The notes under the pieces are model-generated. The model saw nothing but the letters and a program-made list of their open reading frames with translations, was not told the DNA's origin and searched no databases. Below, in pieces: positions 1-6,625 of a stretch of 7,572 bases of DNA. The DNA is from Wolbachia pipientis (GTDB taxonomy: Bacteria > Pseudomonadota > Alphaproteobacteria > Rickettsiales > Anaplasmataceae), in contig NZ_JAHDJT010000062.1 in the NCBI RefSeq assembly GCF_023661085.1, forward strand, positions 1 through 7,572, written 5' to 3'. A program made the translations under genes and the position numbers. Numbering within the stretch: the first letter of the stretch is position 1; each line of letters starts with the position of its first letter.

Positions 1-199
1 GTTGCGCTTAAAAGCAGCTAAATTGCAGCGTTTAAGACATAAAAACGCCAATACTAAAAATAAATACTGACCAGGGCTTCTTTTGCCTTTTTCTCATTTA
101 GTAAATTTCTTAATGTTTATAATTAAAGGTTAGTTGCAAGCGGAATTCACGTGAGACCTGCAGCAGCATGGCGTAGCTAGTAAATTGCTTTCTTTCTGC
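1..199. repeat. non-coding left edge, probable degenerate dispersed repeat or gene remnant
   Basis: No intact gene is visible. On the minus strand one frame stays open for 31 codons from position 93 to the window edge (it includes QYLFLVLAFLCLKR), but it is preceded by a TGA at 94-96 and a further in-frame stop, so it is broken or non-coding. Another minus frame has an ATG at 95-97 and reads only 21 codons (MRKRQKKPWSVFIF...) to a TAA at 32-34. At the edge, CTTAAA (7-12) and TTTAAG (31-36) form an inverted pair flanking two copies of GCAGC. A short imperfect direct repeat, TAGTAAATTxCTT, occurs near 100 and near 178. From memory this resembles intergenic sequence that recurs in Wolbachia genomes; that is recollection and was not searched. 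No clear rho-independent terminator for uvrB is seen here. Confidence 0.35.
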
Positions 200-2149
200 T
201 TAGTTTTGGTTTGCAGGAAGTCTGCCGAATCTTTCGATAATACGTTTTATTTTTGCTGCGTCTTCAAACTCTAGATTCTCAGCATGTTTTAACATCTGCT
301 TTTCTAAATTGACTAAATCGTCCTTACTAATATCGACTTTTCTCTCGGCTGCTACATTATCTTGTAGAGTATTTGATATAGCCTTTATTATAGTTTTTGG
401 TGTAATATTATGTAGTGTATTATATTCTTGTTGTTTCTTTCTTCTTCTTTCTGTTTCTTTCAACGCACGGTCTAAAGAACCGGTCATTTTATCTGCATAT
501 AAAACTACCCTACCTTCGGCATTGCGCGCAGCACGACCTATTGTTTGAATGAGCGAAGTTTCTGATCGCAAAAATCCTTCCTTATCAGCATCCAAAATTG
601 CAACCAATCCACACTCTGGAATATCAAGACCTTCCCGCAGTAAGTTAACACCAACTAGAACATCGATTTCTTTCGATCTTAGTTTGCATATAATGTCAAT
701 CCTCTCCAGCGCACCAATATCTGAATGTAGGTAACTCACCTTCATATTTAGTTCACTCATATGTTCGGCTAGCTTTTCAGCCATTTTTTTTGTCAATGTG
801 GTAATAAGAACACAAAACCCTTTCTTTATCGTTACTTGCGCTTCGTGAATCACATCATCAACTTGAGTCTCTGTTGGCTTTATAATGCAGATTGGATCTG
901 TAAGCCCCGTTGGACGAATAACTTGTTCTATGAATACATTATTGGTTTTTGCCAACTCATATTTTCCGGGAGTAGCGGAAACGAAAATGGTTTGCGGCCG
1001 CACTGCTTCCCACTCTTCAAATTTTAATGGACGGTTATCAAAAGCAGAAGGGAGCCTAAATCCGTGGTCCACCAATTTTTTTTTACGCGCCTCATTACCG
1101 CTATACATCGCGCCAACCTGAGGAACGGTAACATGACTCTCATCGACAAATAAAATTACATCTTTAGGTAAATATTCAAACAAAGTAGGCGTTGCATCTC
1201 CAGCTTCCATACCGTAGAGATAACGCGAATAATTTTCGATACCTTTACACGTTCCTGTTGCTAGCATCATTTCGATATCAAAGTTGGTGCGCTGTTCAAG
1301 GCGCTTTGCTTCAACAATTTTGTTCTGTGAATAGTAATAATCCAAGCGTTCATGCAGCTCTTTTTTGATCAGCTGAACCGCCTGCAATAGAGTTTCACGT
1401 GAGGTAATGTGATAGCTGTTTGGAAAAATGGTGATTTTATCTATGCGTTTGATGATATTGCCGGTCATAGCATCAATCTCAGAAATTTCTTCTATTTCAT
1501 CACCCATTAGCGATAAACGCCAAGCTTTGTTCTCGTAATAGGCAGGAAATATGTCGATAATATCGCCGCGCACTCTGAAATATCCTCTCTCAAATCTGAC
1601 ATCAGAGCGCTTGTATTGGAGATTAGCTAAATTGTTCAGGAAATCATTAACACGAATTTTATCTCCAGCACTTAAAGTCAAGGTCATATTGAGATAGCTC
1701 TCGGGCGAACCAAGACCATATATGCAGGAAACACTGGCAACTACAATTGTGTCCCTGCGCTCCAAAAGAGAGCAAACAGCAGAATAACGCAGCATGTCAA
1801 TTCTTTCATTAATTACAGAGTCCTTTTCAATATAAGTATCAGTTTGTGGCGAATAGGCTTCGGGCTGATAGTAATCATAATAAGAAATGAAGTATCCAAC
1901 AGCGTTATGGGGAAAAAATCCTCTCATTTCCTCATAAAGCTGCGCCGCTAGAGTTTTGTTGTGCGCCATAATTAATGCAGGCCTGTTTGTTCTTGCGATA
2001 ACGCTTGCCATAGTGAAAGTTTTTCCAGAGCCAGTAACTCCAAGCAAAACCTGATCTTTTTTGTTGCTGTTTAGCCCTGCAACTAAGCTATCGATTGCTT
2101 GTGGCTGATCTCCGGCTGGTTTAAAATGTGTAACGATTTGAAATTCCAT
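200..2149 (-). CDS. uvrB: UvrABC excinuclease subunit B (UvrB)
   Basis: UvrB is the damage-verifying helicase-like subunit of nucleotide excision repair; UvrA loads it at lesions and it recruits UvrC for incision, in the cytoplasm. Counting from the ATG at 2149 (649 aa; E. coli UvrB is 673), the sequence shows Walker A GVTGSGKT (37-44), the tyrosine-rich beta-hairpin that clamps [13 protein letters not shown] (90-99), Walker B DESH (336-339), SATP (391-394), motif [13 protein letters not shown] (500-511), motif [11 protein letters not shown] (535-543), and a C-terminal UVR domain (about 608-642) for UvrA/UvrC contact. The frame extends to another ATG at 2173 (657 aa). I prefer 2149 because AGGA lies just upstream and the distance to FKPAGDQP matches the E. 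coli N-terminus. It follows petC by some 60-85 bases on the same strand. An A9 run encodes KKK near 1076-1084. The gene looks intact; identity is secure. Confidence 0.97.
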   Translation of the reverse strand: MEFQIVTHFKPAGDQPQAIDSLVAGLNSNKKDQVLLGVTGSGKTFTMASVIARTNRPALIMAHNKTLAAQLYEEMRGFFPHNAVGYFISYYDYYQPEAYSPQTDTYIEKDSVINERIDMLRYSAVCSLLERRDTIVVASVSCIYGLGSPESYLNMTLTLSAGDKIRVNDFLNNLANLQYKRSDVRFERGYFRVRGDIIDIFPAYYENKAWRLSLMGDEIEEISEIDAMTGNIIKRIDKITIFPNSYHITSRETLLQAVQLIKKELHERLDYYYSQNKIVEAKRLEQRTNFDIEMMLATGTCKGIENYSRYLYGMEAGDATPTLFEYLPKDVILFVDESHVTVPQVGAMYSGNEARKKKLVDHGFRLPSAFDNRPLKFEEWEAVRPQTIFVSATPGKYELAKTNNVFIEQVIRPTGLTDPICIIKPTETQVDDVIHEAQVTIKKGFCVLITTLTKKMAEKLAEHMSELNMKVSYLHSDIGALERIDIICKLRSKEIDVLVGVNLLREGLDIPECGLVAILDADKEGFLRSETSLIQTIGRAARNAEGRVVLYADKMTGSLDRALKETERRRKKQQEYNTLHNITPKTIIKAISNTLQDNVAAERKVDISKDDLVNLEKQMLKHAENLEFEDAAKIKRIIERFGRLPANQN

Positions 2150-2152
2150 AGT

Positions 2153-2156
2153 TCCT
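2153..2156 (-). promoter_or_regulatory. uvrB ribosome binding site (AGGA)
   Basis: In the mRNA sense the sequence reads AGGA-ACT-ATG, with the AGGA 3 nt before the ATG at 2149. The spacing is short but this is the only Shine-Dalgarno-like match at either candidate start. The alternative ATG at 2173 is preceded by GTATATTAATAGTAA with no such match, so this site decides for the shorter protein. I saw no convincing -35/-10 pair for uvrB in 2174-2233; read-through from petBC is possible. Confidence 0.4.
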
Positions 2157-2233
2157 ATATTTTCATAATACATTTACTATTAATATACTTGTTAGTGTAA
2201 ATAAGGTATGAAAGTGAGTAGCAATAAAAAACT

Positions 2234-2998
2234 TTATCTTTTCTTTTTATAGAGCTTGCTCCAAATTTTATTGTTAGTTAACACAAAAAACACTGTTAAA
2301 ATTACAAAATATGCTACCACTTTAAATCCAAGCTTGTGTCGGTGCTCTAGTTCCGGCTCTGCTGCCCATTGTAAAAAATTTACCACATCATATGCCATGT
2401 TTTCAACTGTAGCCTGCCTTGTACCGTCATACTCTACCATTCCTTCAGAAAGTGGTGGTGCCATAGCTAACTTACCTGTTGGAAAATACGGATTAAAATA
2501 TAAATCATTTTCATTGTGTTCACCGTTTTGATAACCTGTCAGCAGTGAATAGACATAATTTGCACCATCGTGCCTCGCTTTAATAATTAATGACAAGTCC
2601 GGTGGAACTGCACCATTATTACTTGCTGCAGCTGCTTCTTTCGAATCAAAAGGTGCGATAAAATAATCCGAAGGTATTCCCGGTCTATCGAACATTTCAC
2701 CTAAATCATTCGGACCATCTTTAACTTGATAAGAGGCTGCAATCTGTTTCACATCCTCTTCAGAAAAACCGATATCTTGCAAATTACGAAATGCCACTTT
2801 ATTCATTGAATGACAAGCAGCACAAACTTCCTTATATACTTTATAGCCACGTTGAATTGACTCCCTATCAAAAGACCCAGTAATTCCATCAAAACTCCAG
2901 TCCATTTTTTTATTTGGTGATGGCTTAAACTCTTCAGCACAAAAAAAATGAGCGAGAAATAATATGCAGAACATAGCTAATATATTTTTAATCAGCAT
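2234..2998 (-). CDS. petC: cytochrome c1, heme subunit of the bc1 complex
   Basis: Cytochrome c1 carries electrons from the Rieske protein to soluble cytochrome c in respiratory complex III. The 254-aa product has a signal peptide (about 1-21, hydrophobic core ILAMFCILFLAHFF), a covalent heme site CAACH (59-63), a likely axial methionine in KLAMAPPL (M179), the conserved PPDLS stretch (132-136), and the WAAEPELEHRHKLG segment leading into one C-terminal membrane anchor (about 225-241) with a lysine/arginine-rich cytoplasmic tail. This topology puts the heme domain in the periplasm. It starts inside the petB stop (TAATG, one shared base) behind a GGAG site, so translation is probably coupled to petB. 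Length is typical of bacterial c1. No PetA gene adjoins it. The identity is firm; fbcC is the equivalent name in other bacteria. Confidence 0.96.
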   Translation of the reverse strand: MLIKNILAMFCILFLAHFFCAEEFKPSPNKKMDWSFDGITGSFDRESIQRGYKVYKEVCAACHSMNKVAFRNLQDIGFSEEDVKQIAASYQVKDGPNDLGEMFDRPGIPSDYFIAPFDSKEAAAASNNGAVPPDLSLIIKARHDGANYVYSLLTGYQNGEHNENDLYFNPYFPTGKLAMAPPLSEGMVEYDGTRQATVENMAYDVVNFLQWAAEPELEHRHKLGFKVVAYFVILTVFFVLTNNKIWSKLYKKKR

Positions 2999-4227
2999 TA
3001 CTTCATCTCCGGCACAGAATCACTTATGGTTTTTGGTGGTTTCTCTGGTTTCTCATACTTACTGAGCAGTGGTAAAACTATTACAAAGTATGTAAAATAA
3101 TAAAGAGTGGAAAACCTACTTAGGGTAATGTAAGGTTCTTTAACTTCCTGTCCCCCAAGCCAGGTAAGAAATGCAAAATTTACTACGAAAGCCCAGAAAA
3201 ATTTCTTAAATAATGGGCGATAAGCACCACTTTTAACTTTTGATTTGTCGAGCCAAGGTAATAAAAACCATACTAAAATAGACCCGAACATGGTAAGCAC
3301 ACCAATAAGCTTATTTGGAATTGAACGCAACATTGCATAAAAAGGCAAAAAATACCATTCCGGTACTATATGTACTGGAGTTACCATAGGGTCAGCTTCT
3401 ATATAATTATCGGGGTGCCCTAGATAATTGGGTGCGTAGAAAACAAACGCAAACAGAACTATAAAAAACAGACCAAAAGTTATACAGTCCTTTACTATAT
3501 AATAAGGGTAGAGCGGAATGGTATCGTTATCTGATTTTACTTCTGTCCCACTTGGGTTACCAGAGCCAAATCTATGCAGAGCAATGACATGCAGCATAGC
3601 TAAAGCGACAATGACAAAAGGCAGAAGGTAATGCAGAGCAAAAAAACGATTGAGCGTTGGATTATCAACAGAGAAGCCTCCCCATAACCATACAACTATT
3701 TTATCACCAATTAAAGGTATAGCTGAAAATAAGTTAGTTATAACTGTTGCACCCCAAAAGCTCATTTGCCCCCAAGGGAGAACATATCCCATAAAAGCTG
3801 TTGCCATCATTGCAAAGAATATAAATATACCAATAAACCAGACCATCTCTCGTGGCCTTTTATAAGATCCATAATATAACCCACGCATTATATGAACATA
3901 GACCACCATAAAGAAGAGCGATGCCCCAACAGCATGAGTGTAACGTATCAGCCATCCATAGTTAACGTCACGCATTATACGCTCCACGCTGTTAAATGCG
4001 TGTTCGACATGCGGAGTGTAATGCATAGCAAGAAAGATACCCGTTATTATTTGTAAAATTAGCGCTATACCAGCCAAAGAGCCAAAGTTCCAAGCATAAT
4101 TTAGATTTTTTGGCACTTGGTAAGAAGCAATGTGCTTTAGAAAAGAAAATATAGGTAATCTATATTCTATCCAACCCAATATGCCTTTTTCTTCTATCGT
4201 CGTTTTTTTTTTAGTATCATCTTGCAT
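2998..4227 (-). CDS. petB: cytochrome b, quinol-oxidising membrane subunit of the bc1 complex
   Basis: Cytochrome b is the core inner-membrane subunit of complex III; it oxidises ubiquinol at the Qo site and re-reduces quinone at Qi through two b hemes. In the 409-aa product the four heme histidines are visible as two pairs 14 residues apart: H98/H112 and H199/H213. The 14-residue spacing in the second pair is the bc1 rather than b6f pattern. The Qo motif PEWY is at 289-292 and [10 protein letters not shown] at 147-156, with about eight hydrophobic helices. A charged N-terminal extension of about 20 residues and a proline-rich tail (EKPEKPPKT) flank the core. The start is the only sensible ATG, although its Shine-Dalgarno match is weak. 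A run of ten A bases covers codons 6-9. It is the first gene of petB-petC; the Rieske gene petA, which normally precedes it, is absent. The gene is complete and the identity firm. Confidence 0.97.
   Translation of the reverse strand: MQDDTKKKTTIEEKGILGWIEYRLPIFSFLKHIASYQVPKNLNYAWNFGSLAGIALILQIITGIFLAMHYTPHVEHAFNSVERIMRDVNYGWLIRYTHAVGASLFFMVVYVHIMRGLYYGSYKRPREMVWFIGIFIFFAMMATAFMGYVLPWGQMSFWGATVITNLFSAIPLIGDKIVVWLWGGFSVDNPTLNRFFALHYLLPFVIVALAMLHVIALHRFGSGNPSGTEVKSDNDTIPLYPYYIVKDCITFGLFFIVLFAFVFYAPNYLGHPDNYIEADPMVTPVHIVPEWYFLPFYAMLRSIPNKLIGVLTMFGSILVWFLLPWLDKSKVKSGAYRPLFKKFFWAFVVNFAFLTWLGGQEVKEPYITLSRFSTLYYFTYFVIVLPLLSKYEKPEKPPKTISDSVPEMK
3007..3010 (-). promoter_or_regulatory. petC ribosome binding site inside the petB 3' end
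   Basis: In the mRNA sense GGAG lies 8 nt upstream of the petC ATG (2998), within the last codons of petB (PEMK-stop). It is the clearest Shine-Dalgarno match in the window and supports the petC start and petB-petC translational coupling at the TAATG junction. Confidence 0.6.
4203..4212 (-). repeat. A10 homopolymer in the petB 5' coding end
   Basis: Ten consecutive T on the plus strand give ten A in the petB message, reading ACT AAA AAA AAA ACG from codon 5. Runs this long are known to promote polymerase slippage in AT-rich endosymbionts. The frame is intact as sequenced. Confidence 0.9.
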
Positions 4228-4259
4228 AACTTGAAGTTTTCTCTATCTTTAATTTTTTT

Positions 4260-4287
4260 ATTGTAACAGCTTATCCTCTATAGACAA
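4260..4287 (-). promoter_or_regulatory. candidate sigma70 promoter of petB-petC
   Basis: On the minus strand TTGTCT (4282-4287; 4 of 6 consensus matches) is followed after 16 bases by TACAAT (4260-4265; 5 of 6). Transcription would start about 25 nt before the petB ATG at 4227, giving a short A-rich leader. It is the best promoter match in the 230-base gap, but chance matches are common in AT-rich DNA. Confidence 0.45.
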
Positions 4288-4384
4288 TAAAAACTTTAAA
4301 CTCAGAAATCAGATCCCTCACGCAATTGTTTAGCAATAACGCACTTTTCGGTACTATACAGCTAGTGCAATCCTACGTCATAGA

Positions 4385-4405
4385 TCCCGCTAGCAGGTAG
4401 CGGGA
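4385..4405. repeat. GC-rich 8-bp palindrome with 5-base loop
   Basis: TCCCGCTA (4385-4392) and TAGCGGGA (4398-4405) are perfect inverted copies around the loop GCAGG. The stem stands out as GC-rich in AT-rich surroundings and lies about 55-70 bases beyond the ubiB stop. Neither side has a T run, so it is a poor rho-independent terminator. It resembles the short GC-rich palindromes with CCCGCT/AGCGGG arms scattered between Wolbachia genes (from memory, not searched). Apart from this and the petB promoter I see nothing in 4228-4457. Confidence 0.55.
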
Positions 4406-4457
4406 CCGAGGTAAACTTCATTTATTTTAACTATCGCAACTTAAAAAGCAACACTTA

Positions 4458-5888
4458 TTAGAAAATGAAAAGTTTAATGATTAGCACCACGATTACAAAC
4501 CACAGTAAAAAATAGGTCTTTCGATTTGATCTAATCTTAACCTGGATATTCTCTAGTTTTTGATCAGCTATTAGGTTCAATTTTTCTACAAGGCTGAATA
4601 CTTCCTGAATTGTCTTTACGGGATAAGAACTTTTTACTCTTTCCCTATAACCTATTTTATTTTTATGTTGATTCTCCGTCCATGCTTCAACTATTTTCCA
4701 CATATTGATCTCAGGGTAGATTTTTCTACATGTTCCCTCTAGTAAAATCATAGTTTTCTGCAGTAATAGCAATTGTGTTTGAACTTTCATATCAAAATCA
4801 CCAGTTATTTTGAACAATTGAGCAAGTAAACTAGCAAAAGAAATTTTCTGCATAGGCTGTCCTATAATAGGTTCACCTATTGCTCTACACGCTGTAACGA
4901 AATTTTTATGATGTGCTGAGACATAGCCAGCTCTAAAATGTACCTTTGCAACGTGATCGTAGTCCCGATTTAAAAAACCTTTCAATATCTCTGTCACATA
5001 ATAGCACGTTTCGCGGTCTATTCGGCCCATGATTCCACAATCGAGGGCGACAATATTGTTGTTACTATCGACCATTAGATTTCCAGGGTGCATATCTGCA
5101 TGAAAGAAACAGTATCTGTATACTTGATTGCAGAACGATTCTATAAGATTTACAGCTATTTGCTTATGATTATTTAGTTTCTCAACCTCGTATATTGGTG
5201 TTGCTTCTACCCATTCCAACGTTAAAACTTTTTTTGAAGTCCTGCTCCAATCCACTCCAGGTACATAAAAACCTCTGTCGTTTCTTGTGTTCTCCTTTAG
5301 CTCCGAAGAATGAGCGGCTTCAAAACGTAGGTCTAGCTCTAATCGGCAAATTTCAGCAAAAGTTTTAACTAGCTCGATTGGCCTTAGCCTTTTTGATTGC
5401 TCGCTAAATCTTTCTGTAACCTCTGCAAGCCAAAAAAGTGTTTTTATATCCCTTGAAAATGCTCTCTCAATATTTGGCCTTAAAATCTTCACCGCAACTT
5501 CTTTACCTTCCGTTGTAGTTGCTTTATGCACTTGAGAAATTGATGCTGCTGCAATTGGCTCTTCAGAGAAACTTGAGAAAATGTCACTTAACTTACAATT
5601 AAATTCGCTTTCTATAGTTTTAACTGCTATCTTGTGTGAAAAAGATGGCAGCCTATCACATATTAACAATAAGTTATTTGTTATATCCTCATTTAAAATA
5701 TCAGTACGTGATGAAATGGATTGTCCAAATTTAATAAACACTGGACCTAATTTTTCAAGAGCACACTTTAGTTTGTAGCCTTGTATCTTGTTTATTGACT
5801 TCCTTGAAGGAGCAAGCAAACAAGGTAATATGTTGTAACGAGTCAGCACTGCGGTTATATACAAAAGACGCAGAATATTTTGAATCAT
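4458..5888 (-). CDS. ubiB: UbiB/ABC1 (ADCK) family atypical kinase, ubiquinone biosynthesis
   Basis: UbiB-family proteins are membrane-anchored atypical kinase/ATPases needed for ubiquinone synthesis. In this 476-aa protein the signature elements run in order: KFGQ (53-56), the alanine-rich AAAS loop (113-116) with QVHKA, VAVK with the presumed ATP-site lysine K134, a family ExD pattern in LELD (184-186), the catalytic-type HADMHPGN (263-270), and the metal-binding triplet in LDCGIMGR (D283). The last 17 or so residues (about 459-475) form one hydrophobic segment, consistent with a membrane anchor. It is shorter than E. coli UbiB (546 aa), mainly at the ends. Its ATG overlaps the znuC TGA as ATGA, and no clear Shine-Dalgarno is present, so translation probably depends on znuC. 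The DFG triplet reads DCG here. Family assignment is firm; the precise biochemical role is unsettled for the whole family. Confidence 0.93.
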   Translation of the reverse strand: MIQNILRLLYITAVLTRYNILPCLLAPSRKSINKIQGYKLKCALEKLGPVFIKFGQSISSRTDILNEDITNNLLLICDRLPSFSHKIAVKTIESEFNCKLSDIFSSFSEEPIAAASISQVHKATTTEGKEVAVKILRPNIERAFSRDIKTLFWLAEVTERFSEQSKRLRPIELVKTFAEICRLELDLRFEAAHSSELKENTRNDRGFYVPGVDWSRTSKKVLTLEWVEATPIYEVEKLNNHKQIAVNLIESFCNQVYRYCFFHADMHPGNLMVDSNNNIVALDCGIMGRIDRETCYYVTEILKGFLNRDYDHVAKVHFRAGYVSAHHKNFVTACRAIGEPIIGQPMQKISFASLLAQLFKITGDFDMKVQTQLLLLQKTMILLEGTCRKIYPEINMWKIVEAWTENQHKNKIGYRERVKSSYPVKTIQEVFSLVEKLNLIADQKLENIQVKIRSNRKTYFLLWFVIVVLIIKLFIF

Positions 5889-6625
5889 TTTGCTGCGTAA
5901 CTGCCAAATATTTCACTTAGAGTTTTATTCTTCATCATTTCACCAGGCTTACCTTGGCAATAGATAGTATTATTTATGCAAATTATATAATCTGAACATG
6001 GTACTATGGAGTTTAAATCATGAGATGTCATAAGAATCGAAACCAGTCGTTTTTTTGCTATCTTACTTATAATATCGTAAAACTTAGCCCGTGCGCTAAC
6101 GTCCATTGCACTGACCGGCTCATCCAGAATAATTAAGTCAGGTTCTGCGATTAAACAGCGTGCAAGCAGCAATAATTGTGTTTGCCCTGCAGAAATCTCT
6201 AACACTTGATTCTTCAAAATGTTGCCAATACCAACCAATTCTATCGCTTTTGTAATAATTGATTGATCTTTCTTCAATTTTGTTGAGAAGCTATTTAAAA
6301 GGAAATATTCAACTGTTATCGGCATCAAATTACTGATGCTAAAATTTTGTGGCATATAACTGATTTTTATATCGTCAGCAAACATGACACTACCAGTACA
6401 GTTCTTATTTATACCAGCAACTGCCTTTACCAAAGAGGTTTTACCTCCACCATTTGGACCAAGTATAGTAACTACATCTCCCCTCTCTATTGATATATTA
6501 ATACCATCGAGAACCTTCTTATTATCATATGCAAGGGCAAGGTTTTCTATCTTTAGGACACTGCTGTTGACATTGTTTAACTTTTTGACAAAATTTAATT
6601 TTTTCTCAACGTTTTCATGAGACAT
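5885..6625 (-). CDS. znuC: zinc ABC transporter ATP-binding protein
   Basis: ZnuC is the cytoplasmic ATPase that drives the ZnuB permease to import zinc delivered by ZnuA. The 246-aa product has Walker A GPNGGGKT (56-63), Q-loop Q93 in MPQNF, the ABC signature as ISAGQTQ (144-150), Walker B LIILDEP (164-170), D-loop SAMD (172-175) and switch histidine H202 in TSHD. The ABC core starts near residue 23 after a lysine- and asparagine-rich leader; no alternative ATG, GTG or TTG start was found in that leader, so I keep the ATG at 6625. This start overlaps the znuA start by 9 bases head to head. The signature differs from LSGGQ (Ile for Leu, Ala for Gly). Assignment to zinc rather than manganese rests on divergent znuA next door and on similarity to ZnuC. 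The 3' end overlaps ubiB by four bases. znuB is not in the window. Confidence 0.92.
   Translation of the reverse strand: MSHENVEKKLNFVKKLNNVNSSVLKIENLALAYDNKKVLDGINISIERGDVVTILGPNGGGKTSLVKAVAGINKNCTGSVMFADDIKISYMPQNFSISNLMPITVEYFLLNSFSTKLKKDQSIITKAIELVGIGNILKNQVLEISAGQTQLLLLARCLIAEPDLIILDEPVSAMDVSARAKFYDIISKIAKKRLVSILMTSHDLNSIVPCSDYIICINNTIYCQGKPGEMMKNKTLSEIFGSYAAK
6567..6599 (+). promoter_or_regulatory. weak candidate promoter region for znuA
   Basis: Two perfect TTGACA hexamers lie 18 bases apart (6567-6572 and 6585-6590) inside the znuC 5' coding region. The first is followed by TTTAAT at 6594-6599, but the 21-base spacer is too long for a normal sigma70 promoter. The second has no acceptable -10 before the znuA ATG at 6617. 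The region must hold or adjoin the znuA promoter, unless it lies further inside znuC. Confidence 0.2.

Noticed and set aside
125..199. Possible tRNA-like segment (GC-richer, GGCGTAGCTAG)
   Set aside because: No cloverleaf arms, TPsiC arm or anticodon stem could be drawn on either strand.
309..734. Plus-strand open frames opposite uvrB (309-548, 549-734, 836-1027, 885-1121)
   Set aside because: They lie antisense to an intact, motif-complete uvrB, resemble no family and have no ribosome binding sites.
2930..2998. Lipoprotein signal in cytochrome c1 (cysteine at residue 20)
   Set aside because: The preceding HFF does not fit a lipobox, and cytochrome c1 has an ordinary cleaved signal peptide.
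4385..4405. Palindrome as a rho-independent terminator for ubiB
   Set aside because: No T tract follows the stem on either strand.
6384..6620. Plus-strand 78-codon frame opposite the znuC 5' end
   Set aside because: It is antisense to the Walker A region of znuC and low in complexity (phenylalanine and leucine rich), as expected of a mirror frame.
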